From Nanobdellota archaeon (GTDB taxonomy: Archaea; Nanobdellota; Nanobdellia; Woesearchaeales; JAGLXL01), in NCBI GenBank assembly GCA_023132895.1, contig JAGLXL010000001.1, forward strand, positions 1 to 64,000: DNA of 64,000 nt, written 5' to 3'. A program made the translations under genes and the position numbers. Positions within the stretch are counted from its first letter, which is position 1. Each line of letters begins with the position of its first letter. The notes below the pieces were generated by a model. The model was not told the DNA's origin and ran no database searches. It was given only the letters and a program-made list of their open reading frames with translations. Positions 16,450 to 25,001 of the stretch are shown in pieces.

Positions 16450-16763
16450 TGGAATTCTATTTTTTTAGCTCTAGTTCCAGAGCCTTTAATATGAGTTTTT
16501 TTACAGACCTGGCAAGTAAATCTTAAATCTGTTTTTTTGCTGGATTTAACGCCGGTTCTTTTCCATTTAGTGATTGGCGGTCTTGAGAATCTGCCTAAAT
16601 TACCATGGCCTCTTCTGGCTCCACGCTTTTTTGTCCTGGCTTGACTGCCCCTAGATAAATGATGGGTAGCATTAAGACCTTTAGTCTTCTGATTAATGAC
16701 TTTATGCTCAGTATGTTTCTTGCACGTAGGGCAGTAAGTCCTTCTTAATTTAGGTAACTTCAT
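16446..16763 (-). CDS. Ribosomal protein eL42 (L44e)
   Basis: 105 residues. The zinc ribbon is CPTCKKH near the N-terminus and CQVC near the end. The central basic part GARRGHGNLGRFSRPPITKWKRTG contains the conserved GxxRPP segment close to the ribosomal E site. Large-subunit ribosomal protein, first gene of the eL42-eS27-aIF2a-nop10 run. Confidence 0.95.
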   Translation of the reverse strand: MKLPKLRRTYCPTCKKHTEHKVINQKTKGLNATHHLSRGSQARTKKRGARRGHGNLGRFSRPPITKWKRTGVKSSKKTDLRFTCQVCKKTHIKGSGTRAKKIEFQ

Positions 16764-16822
16764 AATGAGTTGAAAAATAATGGGGGATTTATAAACGTTT
16801 TGGTGAAATAACTTAGAAATAA

Positions 16823-17230
16823 CTAATTTTTCAAAGCAAACTTTCCATCATTCTCAGAAACAACTGCGCCGATGTAAGGATCTCCTCTGATGTAAAGGTC
16901 AGATTGGTAGAGTTGGAGGAGAATGTCTCCAACTAAATCCTTAGTATACTTTTCATCATTAATTAGATTAGGAAACTCCAAAACATATTCTAACTCAATT
17001 AACTTAGCTGGTTTGAGTCTTCGATCTGATTCTGCTGAGTGTTGAGGAGAGACAGTAGTTTGTCTTAGAAAGTTTAACAGTGTTGGGCTTGGTCTTAATT
17101 CACTGACTTTATTTAAGGACCAGCCTGCACTTTGAGGAACCTGAAAGTCATCAGAGATAAAGTTTAGTTCATCTTGGATTTTTTCTTGCGGCTCTTTGCA
17201 ATCAAAAAAACCATATACTTTCTGAGGCAT
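16823..17230 (-). CDS. Hypothetical protein
   Basis: 135 residues starting MPQKVYGFFDCKEPQ, unrecognised. It is mixed alpha/beta with a Pro/Ser-rich middle (LRPSPTLLNFLRQTTVSPQ) and no membrane segment. The frame is open further upstream but ATG 17230 immediately follows the stop of the zinc ribbon gene (17232), suggesting translational coupling with the helicase operon. It sits upstream of the ribosomal run but in a separate transcript or at its head. Confidence 0.6.
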   Translation of the reverse strand: MPQKVYGFFDCKEPQEKIQDELNFISDDFQVPQSAGWSLNKVSELRPSPTLLNFLRQTTVSPQHSAESDRRLKPAKLIELEYVLEFPNLINDEKYTKDLVGDILLQLYQSDLYIRGDPYIGAVVSENDGKFALKN

Positions 17231-17231
17231 C

Positions 17232-17393
17232 TTAATCTTTCTTTGATCTCTGTTCTTTCTTGAACCTTTTGACGCAGTCGTCGCAGTAATTCTTGCTGGA
17301 TTCGCCTTTGTTGACAACAAATCTTACTTTGCAGGCCCGGCAGTATTTAATGAGTTTATAGGTGCCGTTTTTGTTTGGTGGAATGGGTATCAT
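17232..17393 (-). CDS. Small zinc-ribbon protein
   Basis: 53 residues with one treble-clef/ribbon: CRAC at 18-21 and CDDC at 37-40, in a basic context ending FKKEQRSKKD. Its ATG overlaps the stop of the DEAD-box helicase (ATGA), so it is co-translated with the helicase and could be an RNA-binding partner. No family name can be assigned. Confidence 0.78.
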   Translation of the reverse strand: MIPIPPNKNGTYKLIKYCRACKVRFVVNKGESSKNYCDDCVKRFKKEQRSKKD

Positions 17394-18595
17394 CTTCGCC
17401 TCCGGTTATGATTATGCCTGCGTGGGGGGAAATTTCTTCCTCCTCTTGACGGTCGTCTGAAGTCGTCTTTTTTGATGATGATTCTCGGTAATTGAGGGAT
17501 ATCAAGACTTTTGATGCTGTATTCTCGGTAGTCATTAAGGACTCTTGAGAAATTGTCATAGTCATATTCACACAATAAGTTGATAACCTGGCCATATTCT
17601 CCTGCCCTGGCAGTTCTCCCTATTCTATGGACATAATCTTTAGAATCCTTAGGAATCTCATAATTAAAAATATGAGAAACATTTTCAATGTGCAAACCAC
17701 GAGCAGCCACATCTGTGCAAACTAAAGCTCCGAATTTAGCATCATTAAATGATTTAATGGTTCGGGTTCGTTTGTTCTGTGACAAGCCGCCATGAATAGC
17801 TATTGAGCTGATATTATTGGCTTTGAGATTTCTAATGACAAAATCAGTTGTTTTTCTGGTGTTGCAGAAAACCATGGCTAATCCTGACTTTTCATTTTTC
17901 AAAAGATGGACTAGTAAGGATAGTTTTTGGTTTTTAGGAACATCATAATAAGTTTGTTTAAGTTTAGCTGGGTCAACCTGGTTTTGGGCTGAAACTTCAG
18001 TTGGCTTAATCATGTAATGATGAGCTAAATCTTTGACACGATGTGAGATAGTAGCAGAGAAAAACAAAGTCTGCCTTTGTTTTGGGCATTGCTGGATAAT
18101 ATTTTCAATATCCTCAATAAAACCCATATCAAACATACGGTCGGCTTCATCTAAAACTAAAAGTTTTATTTTTTGAGTGTTGATAGTGCCTCTTCTCAAG
18201 TGATCTAACAATCGACCTGGTGTGGCAACAACAACATCTGCTTTAGTAAGATTATGGATTTGCGGGTCAATAGCAACTCCACCATAAATGCTCATGACAT
18301 GAAGACCTTTTTGTCTAGAAAGTTCTCTGATAGATTCTTTGACCTGTTCAGTAAGTTCTCGAGTAGGTGTTAAGATTAAAGCTTGGACTCCTTGTCCTGG
18401 AATTACTTTTTCGACAATTCCGCAGCCAAAAGCTAAGGTTTTTCCTGAGCCAGTAGCAGATTCGCCGATAACGTCTTCTCCCTTTATGATTTTAGGGATA
18501 GATCTTCCTTGAATTTGAGTTGGATTGGTAAATCCTAAACCTCTAATAGTTGTTTGTAGTTCTTGGCTTAAGCCAAAATTTTCAAATACGTTCAT
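17390..18595 (-). CDS. DEAD-box RNA helicase
   Basis: 401 residues with the full motif set: GFTNPTQIQ (Q motif), SATGSGKT (I), PTRELTEQ (Ia), DEAD (II), SAT (III) and HRIGRTARAG (VI). The C-terminus is a short basic Arg/Asn tail (RRGGRNFPPRRHNHNRRRR), typical of RNA-annealing tails. It would unwind structured RNA, for instance in ribosome assembly. A long leader with a conserved-looking stem precedes it (18612-18669). It heads an operon with a zinc ribbon protein. Confidence 0.95.
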   Translation of the reverse strand: MNVFENFGLSQELQTTIRGLGFTNPTQIQGRSIPKIIKGEDVIGESATGSGKTLAFGCGIVEKVIPGQGVQALILTPTRELTEQVKESIRELSRQKGLHVMSIYGGVAIDPQIHNLTKADVVVATPGRLLDHLRRGTINTQKIKLLVLDEADRMFDMGFIEDIENIIQQCPKQRQTLFFSATISHRVKDLAHHYMIKPTEVSAQNQVDPAKLKQTYYDVPKNQKLSLLVHLLKNEKSGLAMVFCNTRKTTDFVIRNLKANNISSIAIHGGLSQNKRTRTIKSFNDAKFGALVCTDVAARGLHIENVSHIFNYEIPKDSKDYVHRIGRTARAGEYGQVINLLCEYDYDNFSRVLNDYREYSIKSLDIPQLPRIIIKKDDFRRPSRGGRNFPPRRHNHNRRRR

Positions 18596-18611
18596 TTTAA
18601 TTTTCCTCTAA

Positions 18612-18669
18612 TATAGCACTTGTTAGAAAAAGCGAAATGATGTCACTCAAGTGCTTTCTCTGGCCTATA
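18612..18669 (-). promoter_or_regulatory. Structured 5' leader of the DEAD-box helicase gene
   Basis: On the minus strand TATAG and CACTTG (separated by 11 bases) pair with CAAGTG and CTATA, closing a 25-base loop. A TATA box TTTATATAC near 18702-18710 predicts a leader of about 80 nt, long for an archaeon. The stem ends shortly before an AGAGG ribosome binding site. It could be an autoregulatory or cold-responsive element; unproven. Confidence 0.4.
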
Positions 18670-18762
18670 TTTTTTCTTCTTTAAGTTAAATGTTAAGTTC
18701 TAGTATATAAATGTTTCGGTTTTAATTACTTTGGGGTGGTTAAATCAAGGCAAGAATTCAGC

Positions 18763-20652
18763 TTATTTCTTAGATAATTTGTTAAAAGCTGTTAATGAAA
18801 CAATAACCAAAGCAATTATTGATACTATGCTTATCATTCCTAACAAGATTGTTTCTTGATTAATATCAACTACTGCTCCACCGGTGATTTTACCGCTATT
18901 GTAGGCTCTATCGGGCTGTGCACTTATGCCAGTCCATTCCCCCATAATACTTGGCGAGCATCCCTTTTTAACATGGCCTTCACCCTTGCCTAAAACTTCA
19001 GCAATCTGTTTGCAGGTACACCCTTTAGTAACATACATGTCATAGACAAGGCTAGGGTAATTTTCTTTACCTACTTCAAAGGCGCCAAAGTTAATGTTTT
19101 GTGCATATTGGTTAGGGTTAAGGTTTATGTTGTCTAAGGTTGAAGCTAAGCATCTGTCATCGTAACAGTCATTAACTCCATCATTATCAAAGTCAGGATT
19201 GTCTGGCGTAGTTGGATCACAATCATTATCAATGTTATCACAATAAACTTCACTTACTCCAGGATTTACATAATAATCATTGTCATTGCAATCTATTGGA
19301 CCACAATCTCCCCCTTCTTTAGCATACCCGTCACCGTCTTCGTCTGTACATGAAGGTCCTTGGGAATACTTAACTAAAGCATAATCATAGCTTGTTCCAA
19401 CACCATAACTGAGTCCTGCAACATAAACATTACCCTTGTCATCAACTTCAATATACCTTCCGAAATCTATATAGTTTGCAGGACCATCGTATGTAATAAG
19501 CCATTCCTGGTTTCCGTTAGAGTCATACTTGATTGTTACAAAATCATAACTTCCCTCTTGTACATAAGTGTAGCCAGTGATGTAAACTTTTCCTTTGCTG
19601 TCTATATCAAGAGCTGTTCCATAATCATGACTCACGCCATGGTATCTTTCTACCCAAAGCTGGTTGCCGTCTGAATCGTACTTCACTGTTGCAATATCCC
19701 AGAGGTCTCCAAGACTCTGCCCAACAACATAGATATTCCCGCTGCTGTCTAACTTAATATCATTAAGTTCTTCACCACCTGCTCCAACAAACGGGCCATC
19801 GTACCTTGCTACCCACTGCTGGTTTCCGTTAGAATCAAACTTAACTGTTGCAAAGTCATAACCTGTCCCTGCTGCATAACTCCGTCCACCAGCATAAACA
19901 TTTCCATTGCTGTCCACTTCACCACCAACCAGCCCATCATAACCTCCATTATCGTATCTTGCCAGCCACTGCTGGTTTCCGCTAGAATCATACTTTATTA
20001 TTATATAGTCATCATTGTTTGTCTCTGGATTACGACCCTGTCCAAAGACATAAACATTACCATCCTTATCAACTTCTACATCAACTCCATTATCATCAAA
20101 TTCTCCCCCATATCTTGCTACCCATATCTGATTGCCGTTTGAATCATACTTCAATGTTACAATGTCTCTCCTTGTGCCGCTTCCAAAGCTGGTTCCAGTA
20201 ACATAAATATTACCCAAAGAATCAATAGCAATATCGCGCCCCATGTCATCGCTGTTTACAGGATGGCTGTAAGTTTCTGCCCAAACCTGATTGCCGTTTG
20301 AATCGTATTTTATCAAAACAAGGTCATGTCTTGTAATTGGATCAAAAATGCGTCCGGTGACATAAACATTGCTATTATCAACTTCAGCAGCTAATGCCTG
20401 TGAGGTGTACATACTATGGTATCCTGCCAACCACAACCGGTTGCCGTTGGTATCATACTTTATTGTCACCATTCCGCCACCTCCGTAACCAGTGACATAA
20501 GCATTCCCCTGATCATCTACCTCAAGGTCCTGAATATAATCTGCCCTGTTAGTACCATACCTTGCATCCCATTCTTCAGTCACAGCTAATGCGTTTGCTG
20601 TTAAAATAAGAAATATACTTAAGAATAAAAGATATTTTACCTTTTTTTTCAT
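18763..20652 (-). CDS. Secreted SBBP beta-propeller protein with MopE-like metal-binding repeats and C-terminal anchor
   Basis: 629 residues. A signal peptide (residues 1-23) is followed by about eight repeats of the form GNxYVTGxxxxxxxxDFxxxKYDSNGNQLW, the SBBP seven-bladed propeller repeat. Next come about 60 residues with DEDGDGYAKEGGDCGPIDCNDND and a CDNIDNDCD segment (putative metal-binding/MopE type, Ca-like Asp loops). A domain with CTCKQIAEVLGKGEGH and a C-terminal transmembrane helix ending FNKLSKK follow. Likely an envelope-anchored surface protein. It stands alone. Confidence 0.82.
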   Translation of the reverse strand: MKKKVKYLLFLSIFLILTANALAVTEEWDARYGTNRADYIQDLEVDDQGNAYVTGYGGGGMVTIKYDTNGNRLWLAGYHSMYTSQALAAEVDNSNVYVTGRIFDPITRHDLVLIKYDSNGNQVWAETYSHPVNSDDMGRDIAIDSLGNIYVTGTSFGSGTRRDIVTLKYDSNGNQIWVARYGGEFDDNGVDVEVDKDGNVYVFGQGRNPETNNDDYIIIKYDSSGNQQWLARYDNGGYDGLVGGEVDSNGNVYAGGRSYAAGTGYDFATVKFDSNGNQQWVARYDGPFVGAGGEELNDIKLDSSGNIYVVGQSLGDLWDIATVKYDSDGNQLWVERYHGVSHDYGTALDIDSKGKVYITGYTYVQEGSYDFVTIKYDSNGNQEWLITYDGPANYIDFGRYIEVDDKGNVYVAGLSYGVGTSYDYALVKYSQGPSCTDEDGDGYAKEGGDCGPIDCNDNDYYVNPGVSEVYCDNIDNDCDPTTPDNPDFDNDGVNDCYDDRCLASTLDNINLNPNQYAQNINFGAFEVGKENYPSLVYDMYVTKGCTCKQIAEVLGKGEGHVKKGCSPSIMGEWTGISAQPDRAYNSGKITGGAVVDINQETILLGMISIVSIIALVIVSLTAFNKLSKK

Positions 20653-20766
20653 TTAATCACTTCTTTTTTTATATTAATACTTCAACAATATTTTAGGTTA
20701 TTTAAATGTTTTTATTTCTTATTCTTATCTCTTTTTATTGATTTATTGCTAAGTATTCTTTGTATT

Positions 20767-21408
20767 TTAAGGCAAGAATTCAGCTCGTTTCTTTTCAACT
20801 AAAAGCTCAGCCAAGGGTTTTTGGAGCATGACTTCAGAGCCAAGTTCAAAGGGTCCTAGGAAGCCGCCATCAATTGGGTTGATGAATTTAGGGACTGGGC
20901 TGATGATTTTGATTTTGATGGCGTCTTGGGGGATTTCTGGTGGTTTTTCTGGTGCTTCTGCTTGTGGAGTTGGTTTTTTTATTGGCAGGACAGGCATCTG
21001 GCCTTTGAAGATGTTGAAGAGGATGGAGCCACGGAAACTATCAAAGACTTCAACTAATTGTTCATAAATTTTTTTTTCTTCGAACAATAAGGCTGAGGTG
21101 TCGATAATATTGCTGCCAGTCCGGCTTCTATTCAAAGCCATATCAATAACTTTTTTTTCTCTTTTGTCATAGAGTTCTTTGAGAATTCTTTTGATGTTTC
21201 TTAATTCAGCTTCTAATTTGTCTTTTTCGCCGACTGAGAACAAATCATCATCGCCTGTTTTTGATTCTAATAATTTGTTTTTTTCCTGGAGATATTGGAC
21301 TACTTCTTTAAAGAAAGTTTCCTCTAGCTGCTGCAGTTCTTCTTTCCCTTTTTCTCGCCTTAAGAGATCATAGAGGGTCTCAAAAGTGATGTTTATTTCA
21401 TCCCCCAT
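20767..21408 (-). CDS. GINS complex subunit
   Basis: 213 residues. The helical A domain begins ITFETLYDLLRREKGKEELQQL, typical of archaeal Gins51/Gins15. The C-terminal B domain is short, after a Pro-rich linker, with VPKFINPIDGGFLGPFELGSEVMLQKPLAELLVEKKRAEFL. GINS links MCM and GAN/RecJ-like or Cdc45 factors at replication forks. Some archaea have a single GINS acting as a homotetramer; no second one is seen in the window. Confidence 0.85.
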   Translation of the reverse strand: MGDEINITFETLYDLLRREKGKEELQQLEETFFKEVVQYLQEKNKLLESKTGDDDLFSVGEKDKLEAELRNIKRILKELYDKREKKVIDMALNRSRTGSNIIDTSALLFEEKKIYEQLVEVFDSFRGSILFNIFKGQMPVLPIKKPTPQAEAPEKPPEIPQDAIKIKIISPVPKFINPIDGGFLGPFELGSEVMLQKPLAELLVEKKRAEFLP

Positions 21409-21502
21409 AGTCTTTTTTAGAAAGGATTTTGTTTAAATAATTTTAGGTAATGGGGTATATAATACGCAAGATTTTTATAAAAATAATTAATGTAATTTCT
21501 TA

Positions 21503-22216
21503 ATGAAGGAGTTAATCCAAAAAACCAAGGAATTTTTTATTAGAAGCGGGTGTTTTAAGGCAGTTATTGGTCTGAGTGGTGGTTTGGATTCAGCTGTGGT
21601 TTTGAAAATTTTAGTTGGTGCTTTAGGTGCTGAGAATGTATTTGCTTTGATTATGCCTGAAACTGGGTTGTCAGAGCATACTGATGATGCTGTTTCTTTT
21701 GCGATGTCACTGGGTGTTAAAAATCAGGTTGTGGAGATTAACAAGTATATTGATTGTTTTAAGGATTTGAATTGGGATGTGAGTGAGTTAGCTTCTATTA
21801 ATACTAAAGCTCGTGTTCGGATGGTGTTGTTGTATAATTTTTCTAACAGCCATAATGCTTTGGTTGTAGGCACTTCAAATAAATCTGAACTGTTATTGGG
21901 TTATGGAACTAAATATGGTGATATGGGCTGTGATGTTTTTGTAATTGGTGATTTGTATAAAACAGAAGTTTATGAATTAGCTAAGGAATTAGGGATTCCT
22001 ACTAGGTTTATTGAAAGAAAGCCAACTGCTGAACTTTATTCCGGGCAGACAGATGAAAAAGAGTTAGGTGCTTCTTATGCTTCAATTGATGAAATTTTAA
22101 AAGTAATAATTGCTAAACAAGATTTGTCTGGATTTAATACTGACTTGGTTGAGAACATCTTGTCTAGGATGAAAGTTAATGTGCATAAGAGGAAGATGCC
22201 TGAAGTAATTAAGTAA
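21503..22216 (+). CDS. nadE: NH3-dependent NAD+ synthase
   Basis: 237 residues. It amidates nicotinate adenine dinucleotide to NAD+. SGGLDSA at 24-30 is the ATP pyrophosphatase P-loop; VGTSNKSELLLGYGTKYGD is the family signature, and GDLYKTEVYELAKELGIP follows. There is no glutaminase domain, so ammonia is the nitrogen source. With nadM at 23061 and nadK at 26570 it completes the last steps to NADP within 6 kb. Confidence 0.93.
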   Translation: MKELIQKTKEFFIRSGCFKAVIGLSGGLDSAVVLKILVGALGAENVFALIMPETGLSEHTDDAVSFAMSLGVKNQVVEINKYIDCFKDLNWDVSELASINTKARVRMVLLYNFSNSHNALVVGTSNKSELLLGYGTKYGDMGCDVFVIGDLYKTEVYELAKELGIPTRFIERKPTAELYSGQTDEKELGASYASIDEILKVIIAKQDLSGFNTDLVENILSRMKVNVHKRKMPEVIK

Positions 22217-22264
22217 AAAATTTAAATAATCAAATTCTTGTTAATTCATTGTGGGGGGAAATTA

Positions 22265-22699
22265 ATGAACACAAAGAAAATAATCTTATCTGGAATTATA
22301 ATTTGGATTGTAGGCATAGCTTTGATGTGGCTGACATGCGGTTGGCTGTTTAATTGGGTTTATACCTTAGAGCCAACTATCTGGCAAGACCTTTCTTTTA
22401 TGATGTCAACCAGCAGCTTGGTGATTACCAATGCCCTGGGATTATTGATTGCAGTTATTTTTGCTGCTGTCTATGCTTTTGTCTATAAAGGCCTGCCTTA
22501 TGAAGGTGTTAAGAAAGGATTGACTTATGGTTTGGTTATTTGGTTAGTGGGGGCTTTTTCAGGATTGATTGCCATGCCATTCTTTATGACCATAAACTGG
22601 ACTGTGGTGATCTATTGGATTATCCAGGCTTTAGTGGCTAATTTGATTTATGGTGCTATTGTTGGTGCGATCTACAAAGAAGGCAAAAGGAAAAAATAA
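22265..22699 (+). CDS. Four-helix membrane protein
   Basis: 144 residues with four hydrophobic segments (about 8-30, 52-72, 86-108 and 114-134) and a Lys-rich C-terminus. ATG 22265 has a GGGGGG site in front, which is why the upstream in-frame start is not used. No family is recognised with certainty. It stands alone after nadE. Confidence 0.7.
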   Translation: MNTKKIILSGIIIWIVGIALMWLTCGWLFNWVYTLEPTIWQDLSFMMSTSSLVITNALGLLIAVIFAAVYAFVYKGLPYEGVKKGLTYGLVIWLVGAFSGLIAMPFFMTINWTVVIYWIIQALVANLIYGAIVGAIYKEGKRKK

Positions 22700-22742
22700 T
22701 TTCTTTTTTTATTTTTAACCTAGAAATTCAATTTCTCACTAA

Positions 22743-22937
22743 TTAACGTCTTTTCCGCGCTTGAAGACGTGCAATTTCATCTTTTCTTGCCCTAATCGTA
22801 GCCAGAATCCTATCACGTTCATACCCGGTTGTACAAGTGCGAAGTTGTGCTTGAAGACTAGCAATTCGGCGTCGTACCTCACTGATTATACTATCAGTAT
22901 CTCGCTCATAAAGGCCAGGCCTAAATCGCATTGGCAT
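22743..22937 (-). CDS. Small coiled-coil protein
   Basis: 64 residues, Arg-rich and almost wholly helical: two coiled-coil segments (SIISEVRRRIASLQAQL and ERDRILATIRARKDEIARL) around a CTTGYE turn. Base composition is richer in GC than its neighbours. No family recognised; coding potential judged from composition and helix periodicity only. Confidence 0.5.
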   Translation of the reverse strand: MPMRFRPGLYERDTDSIISEVRRRIASLQAQLRTCTTGYERDRILATIRARKDEIARLQARKRR

Positions 22938-23060
22938 TGTAATAAAGAATAAAGAAACATTAGTTTATAAAATTTTGCATCCACCAAAGAGTTACATCAA
23001 GGGAATCTAACCTAAGTTAAATCCAATAATTTTTTATATTTCTTCTTAAATTAAACAAAT

Positions 23061-23543
23061 ATGATAGCTTTATTCATCGGTCGTTTCCAGCCTTTTCATA
23101 AAGGTCATTTAGCTGCAATGAAGCAGATGGCTAAAGAAGTGGATAAGATAATCATTGGGATTGGCAGTTCTCAGTATTTGAATGAAGCTGATAATCCTTT
23201 TTCTGCTGAAGAAAGGATTGAAATGATCAAAGCTGCTTTGGGTGAAGATTTTGATTATGAGATTATCCTGATTCCTGATATTAATGACGATGAAAGATGG
23301 GTAGAGCATGTCTGTGATTTGGTGCCTGAGTTTGATGTTGTTTATACTGGTAATTCTCATACTAAGATGTTGTTTGAAGATGCTGGGATTTCTGTTAAGG
23401 ATATTGAATTAGTTCCTGGTATAAATGGGACAACCATTAGAGACATGATAATAAATAATGAAGATTATTCTGAGTTGATTCCTGTTAGGGTTTTAGAGAT
23501 TTTGAAACGTTTGAATGTGGAAGAAAGAATAAGAAATATTTAG
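23061..23543 (+). CDS. nadM: Nicotinamide-nucleotide adenylyltransferase
   Basis: 160 residues. Transfers AMP to NMN or nicotinate mononucleotide. GRFQPFHKGH at residues 7-16 is the nucleotidyltransferase HxGH motif, with GSSQ, ADNPFSAEERIEMI and the C-terminal INGTTIRDMI (ISGTxIR motif) of archaeal NadM. Functionally linked with nadE and nadK nearby, though not in one operon. Confidence 0.95.
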   Translation: MIALFIGRFQPFHKGHLAAMKQMAKEVDKIIIGIGSSQYLNEADNPFSAEERIEMIKAALGEDFDYEIILIPDINDDERWVEHVCDLVPEFDVVYTGNSHTKMLFEDAGISVKDIELVPGINGTTIRDMIINNEDYSELIPVRVLEILKRLNVEERIRNI

Positions 23544-23565
23544 TTCTTTTCGAAAGTTATATAAA

Positions 23566-23585
23566 TGTAGGAATTATTTCCTACA
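23566..23585. promoter_or_regulatory. Inverted-repeat operator of MNT-HEPN operon
   Basis: TGTAGGAATTATTTCCTACA: eight-base arms TGTAGGAA/TTCCTACA around TTAT, located between the TATA box (TTATATAAA at about 23558-23565) and ATG 23588. A dimer of the winged-helix MNT protein encoded directly downstream is the obvious candidate ligand, giving autorepression. Confidence 0.65.
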
Positions 23586-23587
23586 TT

Positions 23588-24106
23588 ATGAACTTGTATG
23601 AATATAAATTATTGGAATTGTTTTTTAAGAAACCAATGTCCAGGTTTCATGTCAGGGAATTAAGCAGGAAAACAAAACTTGATACCAAGACTGTGATGAA
23701 GTATTTGAAAGATTTTGTTAAGAGAAAATTGATTGTTCGAAAAAAAGAGAAAAAAGGTTTTCCATTTTATGAGGCTAATCGCCTTTCTTCTTTGTATCGC
23801 TATGAAAAAAGTCATGTAGTGATTGAGAAAATCTATGAAAGTAGTTTGATTGAATTTTTAGAGGAAAAATTAGATCCAAAGGCGATCATTTTGTTTGGCA
23901 GCATGCAAAAAGGCACTTATCATGATAAGAGTGATGTTGACATCTTTGTCCAGAGTGAATATAAGAGATTAGATTTATCTAAGTTTGAAAGAATTCTAAA
24001 ACACAAAGTCAAATTATTTTTTGAGGAAAAACCAAAAAATCTTACTCGAGGGTTGTTACAAAACATTTATAATGGTTTTTTACTTAGTGGTCAATTGGAT
24101 GTTTGA
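23588..24106 (+). CDS. Winged-helix MNT nucleotidyltransferase (antitoxin-like)
   Basis: 172 residues, paralogue of the gene at 6377-6904: winged helix at 1-70 (FHVRELSRKTKLDTKTVMKYL) and an MNT domain with FGSMQKGTYHDKSDVDIFV. It presumably neutralises the HEPN protein encoded next, with which it overlaps (TGATG). An inverted repeat at the promoter suggests autoregulation. It heads a three-gene unit MNT-HEPN-phosphoesterase. Confidence 0.87.
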   Translation: MNLYEYKLLELFFKKPMSRFHVRELSRKTKLDTKTVMKYLKDFVKRKLIVRKKEKKGFPFYEANRLSSLYRYEKSHVVIEKIYESSLIEFLEEKLDPKAIILFGSMQKGTYHDKSDVDIFVQSEYKRLDLSKFERILKHKVKLFFEEKPKNLTRGLLQNIYNGFLLSGQLDV

Positions 24107-24537
24107 TGAAAAGAAAAGATTTTGACCATTGCATTAAAGAAAATGAATTAATAGAGATTGGTTTGAAAGACAAGGGTATGGCTAAAGAGTTATTAGAGTT
24201 GGCAGAACATAAAGAACAATTCTGGAAAGAAGTCGATAAATCTTCTAAGTACCCTTCTTTGTATATTGAAGGCCATTATGAAATAATTAAGGAACTATGC
24301 ACTGCTATTCTTGCTTTAGACGGCTGGAAATCTTTGAATCATGAATGTTTATTTGCTTACATTAGAAGTAAGAAGGATTTAGAATTGGATTTTGATTATT
24401 TATTGGAATTGAAAGATACTAGAAATGCCATTGATTACAGGGGAGTTCGGGTGAGTGCTGAGATTTGGAATAAAAATAAATTAAAGATTGAAATCATAAT
24501 AAAAACATTAAAGGAGTATGTTAAGAAATGCCTTTAG
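24106..24537 (+). CDS. HEPN-domain protein of an MNT-HEPN pair
   Basis: 143 residues, all-helical HEPN. The C-terminal motif is RNAIDYRG, with Tyr in place of the His of RX4-6H, the same change as in the copy at 5899-6318. The substitution shared by both paralogues suggests a lineage-specific, perhaps non-RNase, form. It overlaps the MNT gene upstream and the phosphoesterase gene downstream by ten bases. Confidence 0.8.
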   Translation: MKRKDFDHCIKENELIEIGLKDKGMAKELLELAEHKEQFWKEVDKSSKYPSLYIEGHYEIIKELCTAILALDGWKSLNHECLFAYIRSKKDLELDFDYLLELKDTRNAIDYRGVRVSAEIWNKNKLKIEIIIKTLKEYVKKCL

Positions 24538-25001
24538 AAAAATACTGGAAAAAGAGAAAGTTTTCTGAAACACAAAGAGGCAAGCCTCCACGCGAGGGGA
24601 CACCTGAACCAAAGGGTAAATTAAAGAAGAGTTCTGGCAATATGTTTGTAGTTCAAGAGCACAAGGCTTCTCATCTGCACTGGGATTTTCGTTTGGAGTT
24701 AGATGGTGTTTTAAAATCCTGGGCAATTCCAAAGAAACCGCCTAAGACAAGGAAGATTAAACGTCTGGCTATTGCCACTGAGGACCATCCGATTGAGTAT
24801 GGAAGCTGGGAAGGAACAATCCCAGAAGGACATTACGGTGCTGGTTCTGTTAAGATTTGGGATAAGGGCACTTTTGAATTAATTGAAAGAACTGATAACA
24901 AAATTAAGTTTGAGTTGAAAGGCAAGGAATTGGAAGGAATCTATGAGTTGACTCGTTTTAAGAAAGTTGGAAAAGATAAATGGCTGTTTTTTAAGGTTTA
25001 A
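24528..25001 (+). CDS. Stand-alone LigD-type 3'-phosphoesterase (PE) domain
   Basis: 157 residues matching the PE domain of bacterial DNA ligase D (PF13298), which trims 3' phosphates and ribonucleotides at DNA ends. FVVQEHKASHLHWDFRLEL contains the metal-binding HxxSHxHxDxR pattern; ATEDHPIEYGSWEGTIPEGHYGAG contains the second catalytic His. Stand-alone archaeal PE enzymes are known. Here it overlaps the HEPN gene, so an end-healing enzyme is co-expressed with a toxin-like pair. Its stop overlaps the convergent VIT gene. Confidence 0.9.
   Translation: MPLEKYWKKRKFSETQRGKPPREGTPEPKGKLKKSSGNMFVVQEHKASHLHWDFRLELDGVLKSWAIPKKPPKTRKIKRLAIATEDHPIEYGSWEGTIPEGHYGAGSVKIWDKGTFELIERTDNKIKFELKGKELEGIYELTRFKKVGKDKWLFFKV

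Noticed and set aside
18610-18670. C/D box RNA before the DEAD-box gene
   Set aside because: ATGATGT resembles a C box, but no D box CTGA or K-turn partner lies at the right distance; a leader stem explains the sequence better.
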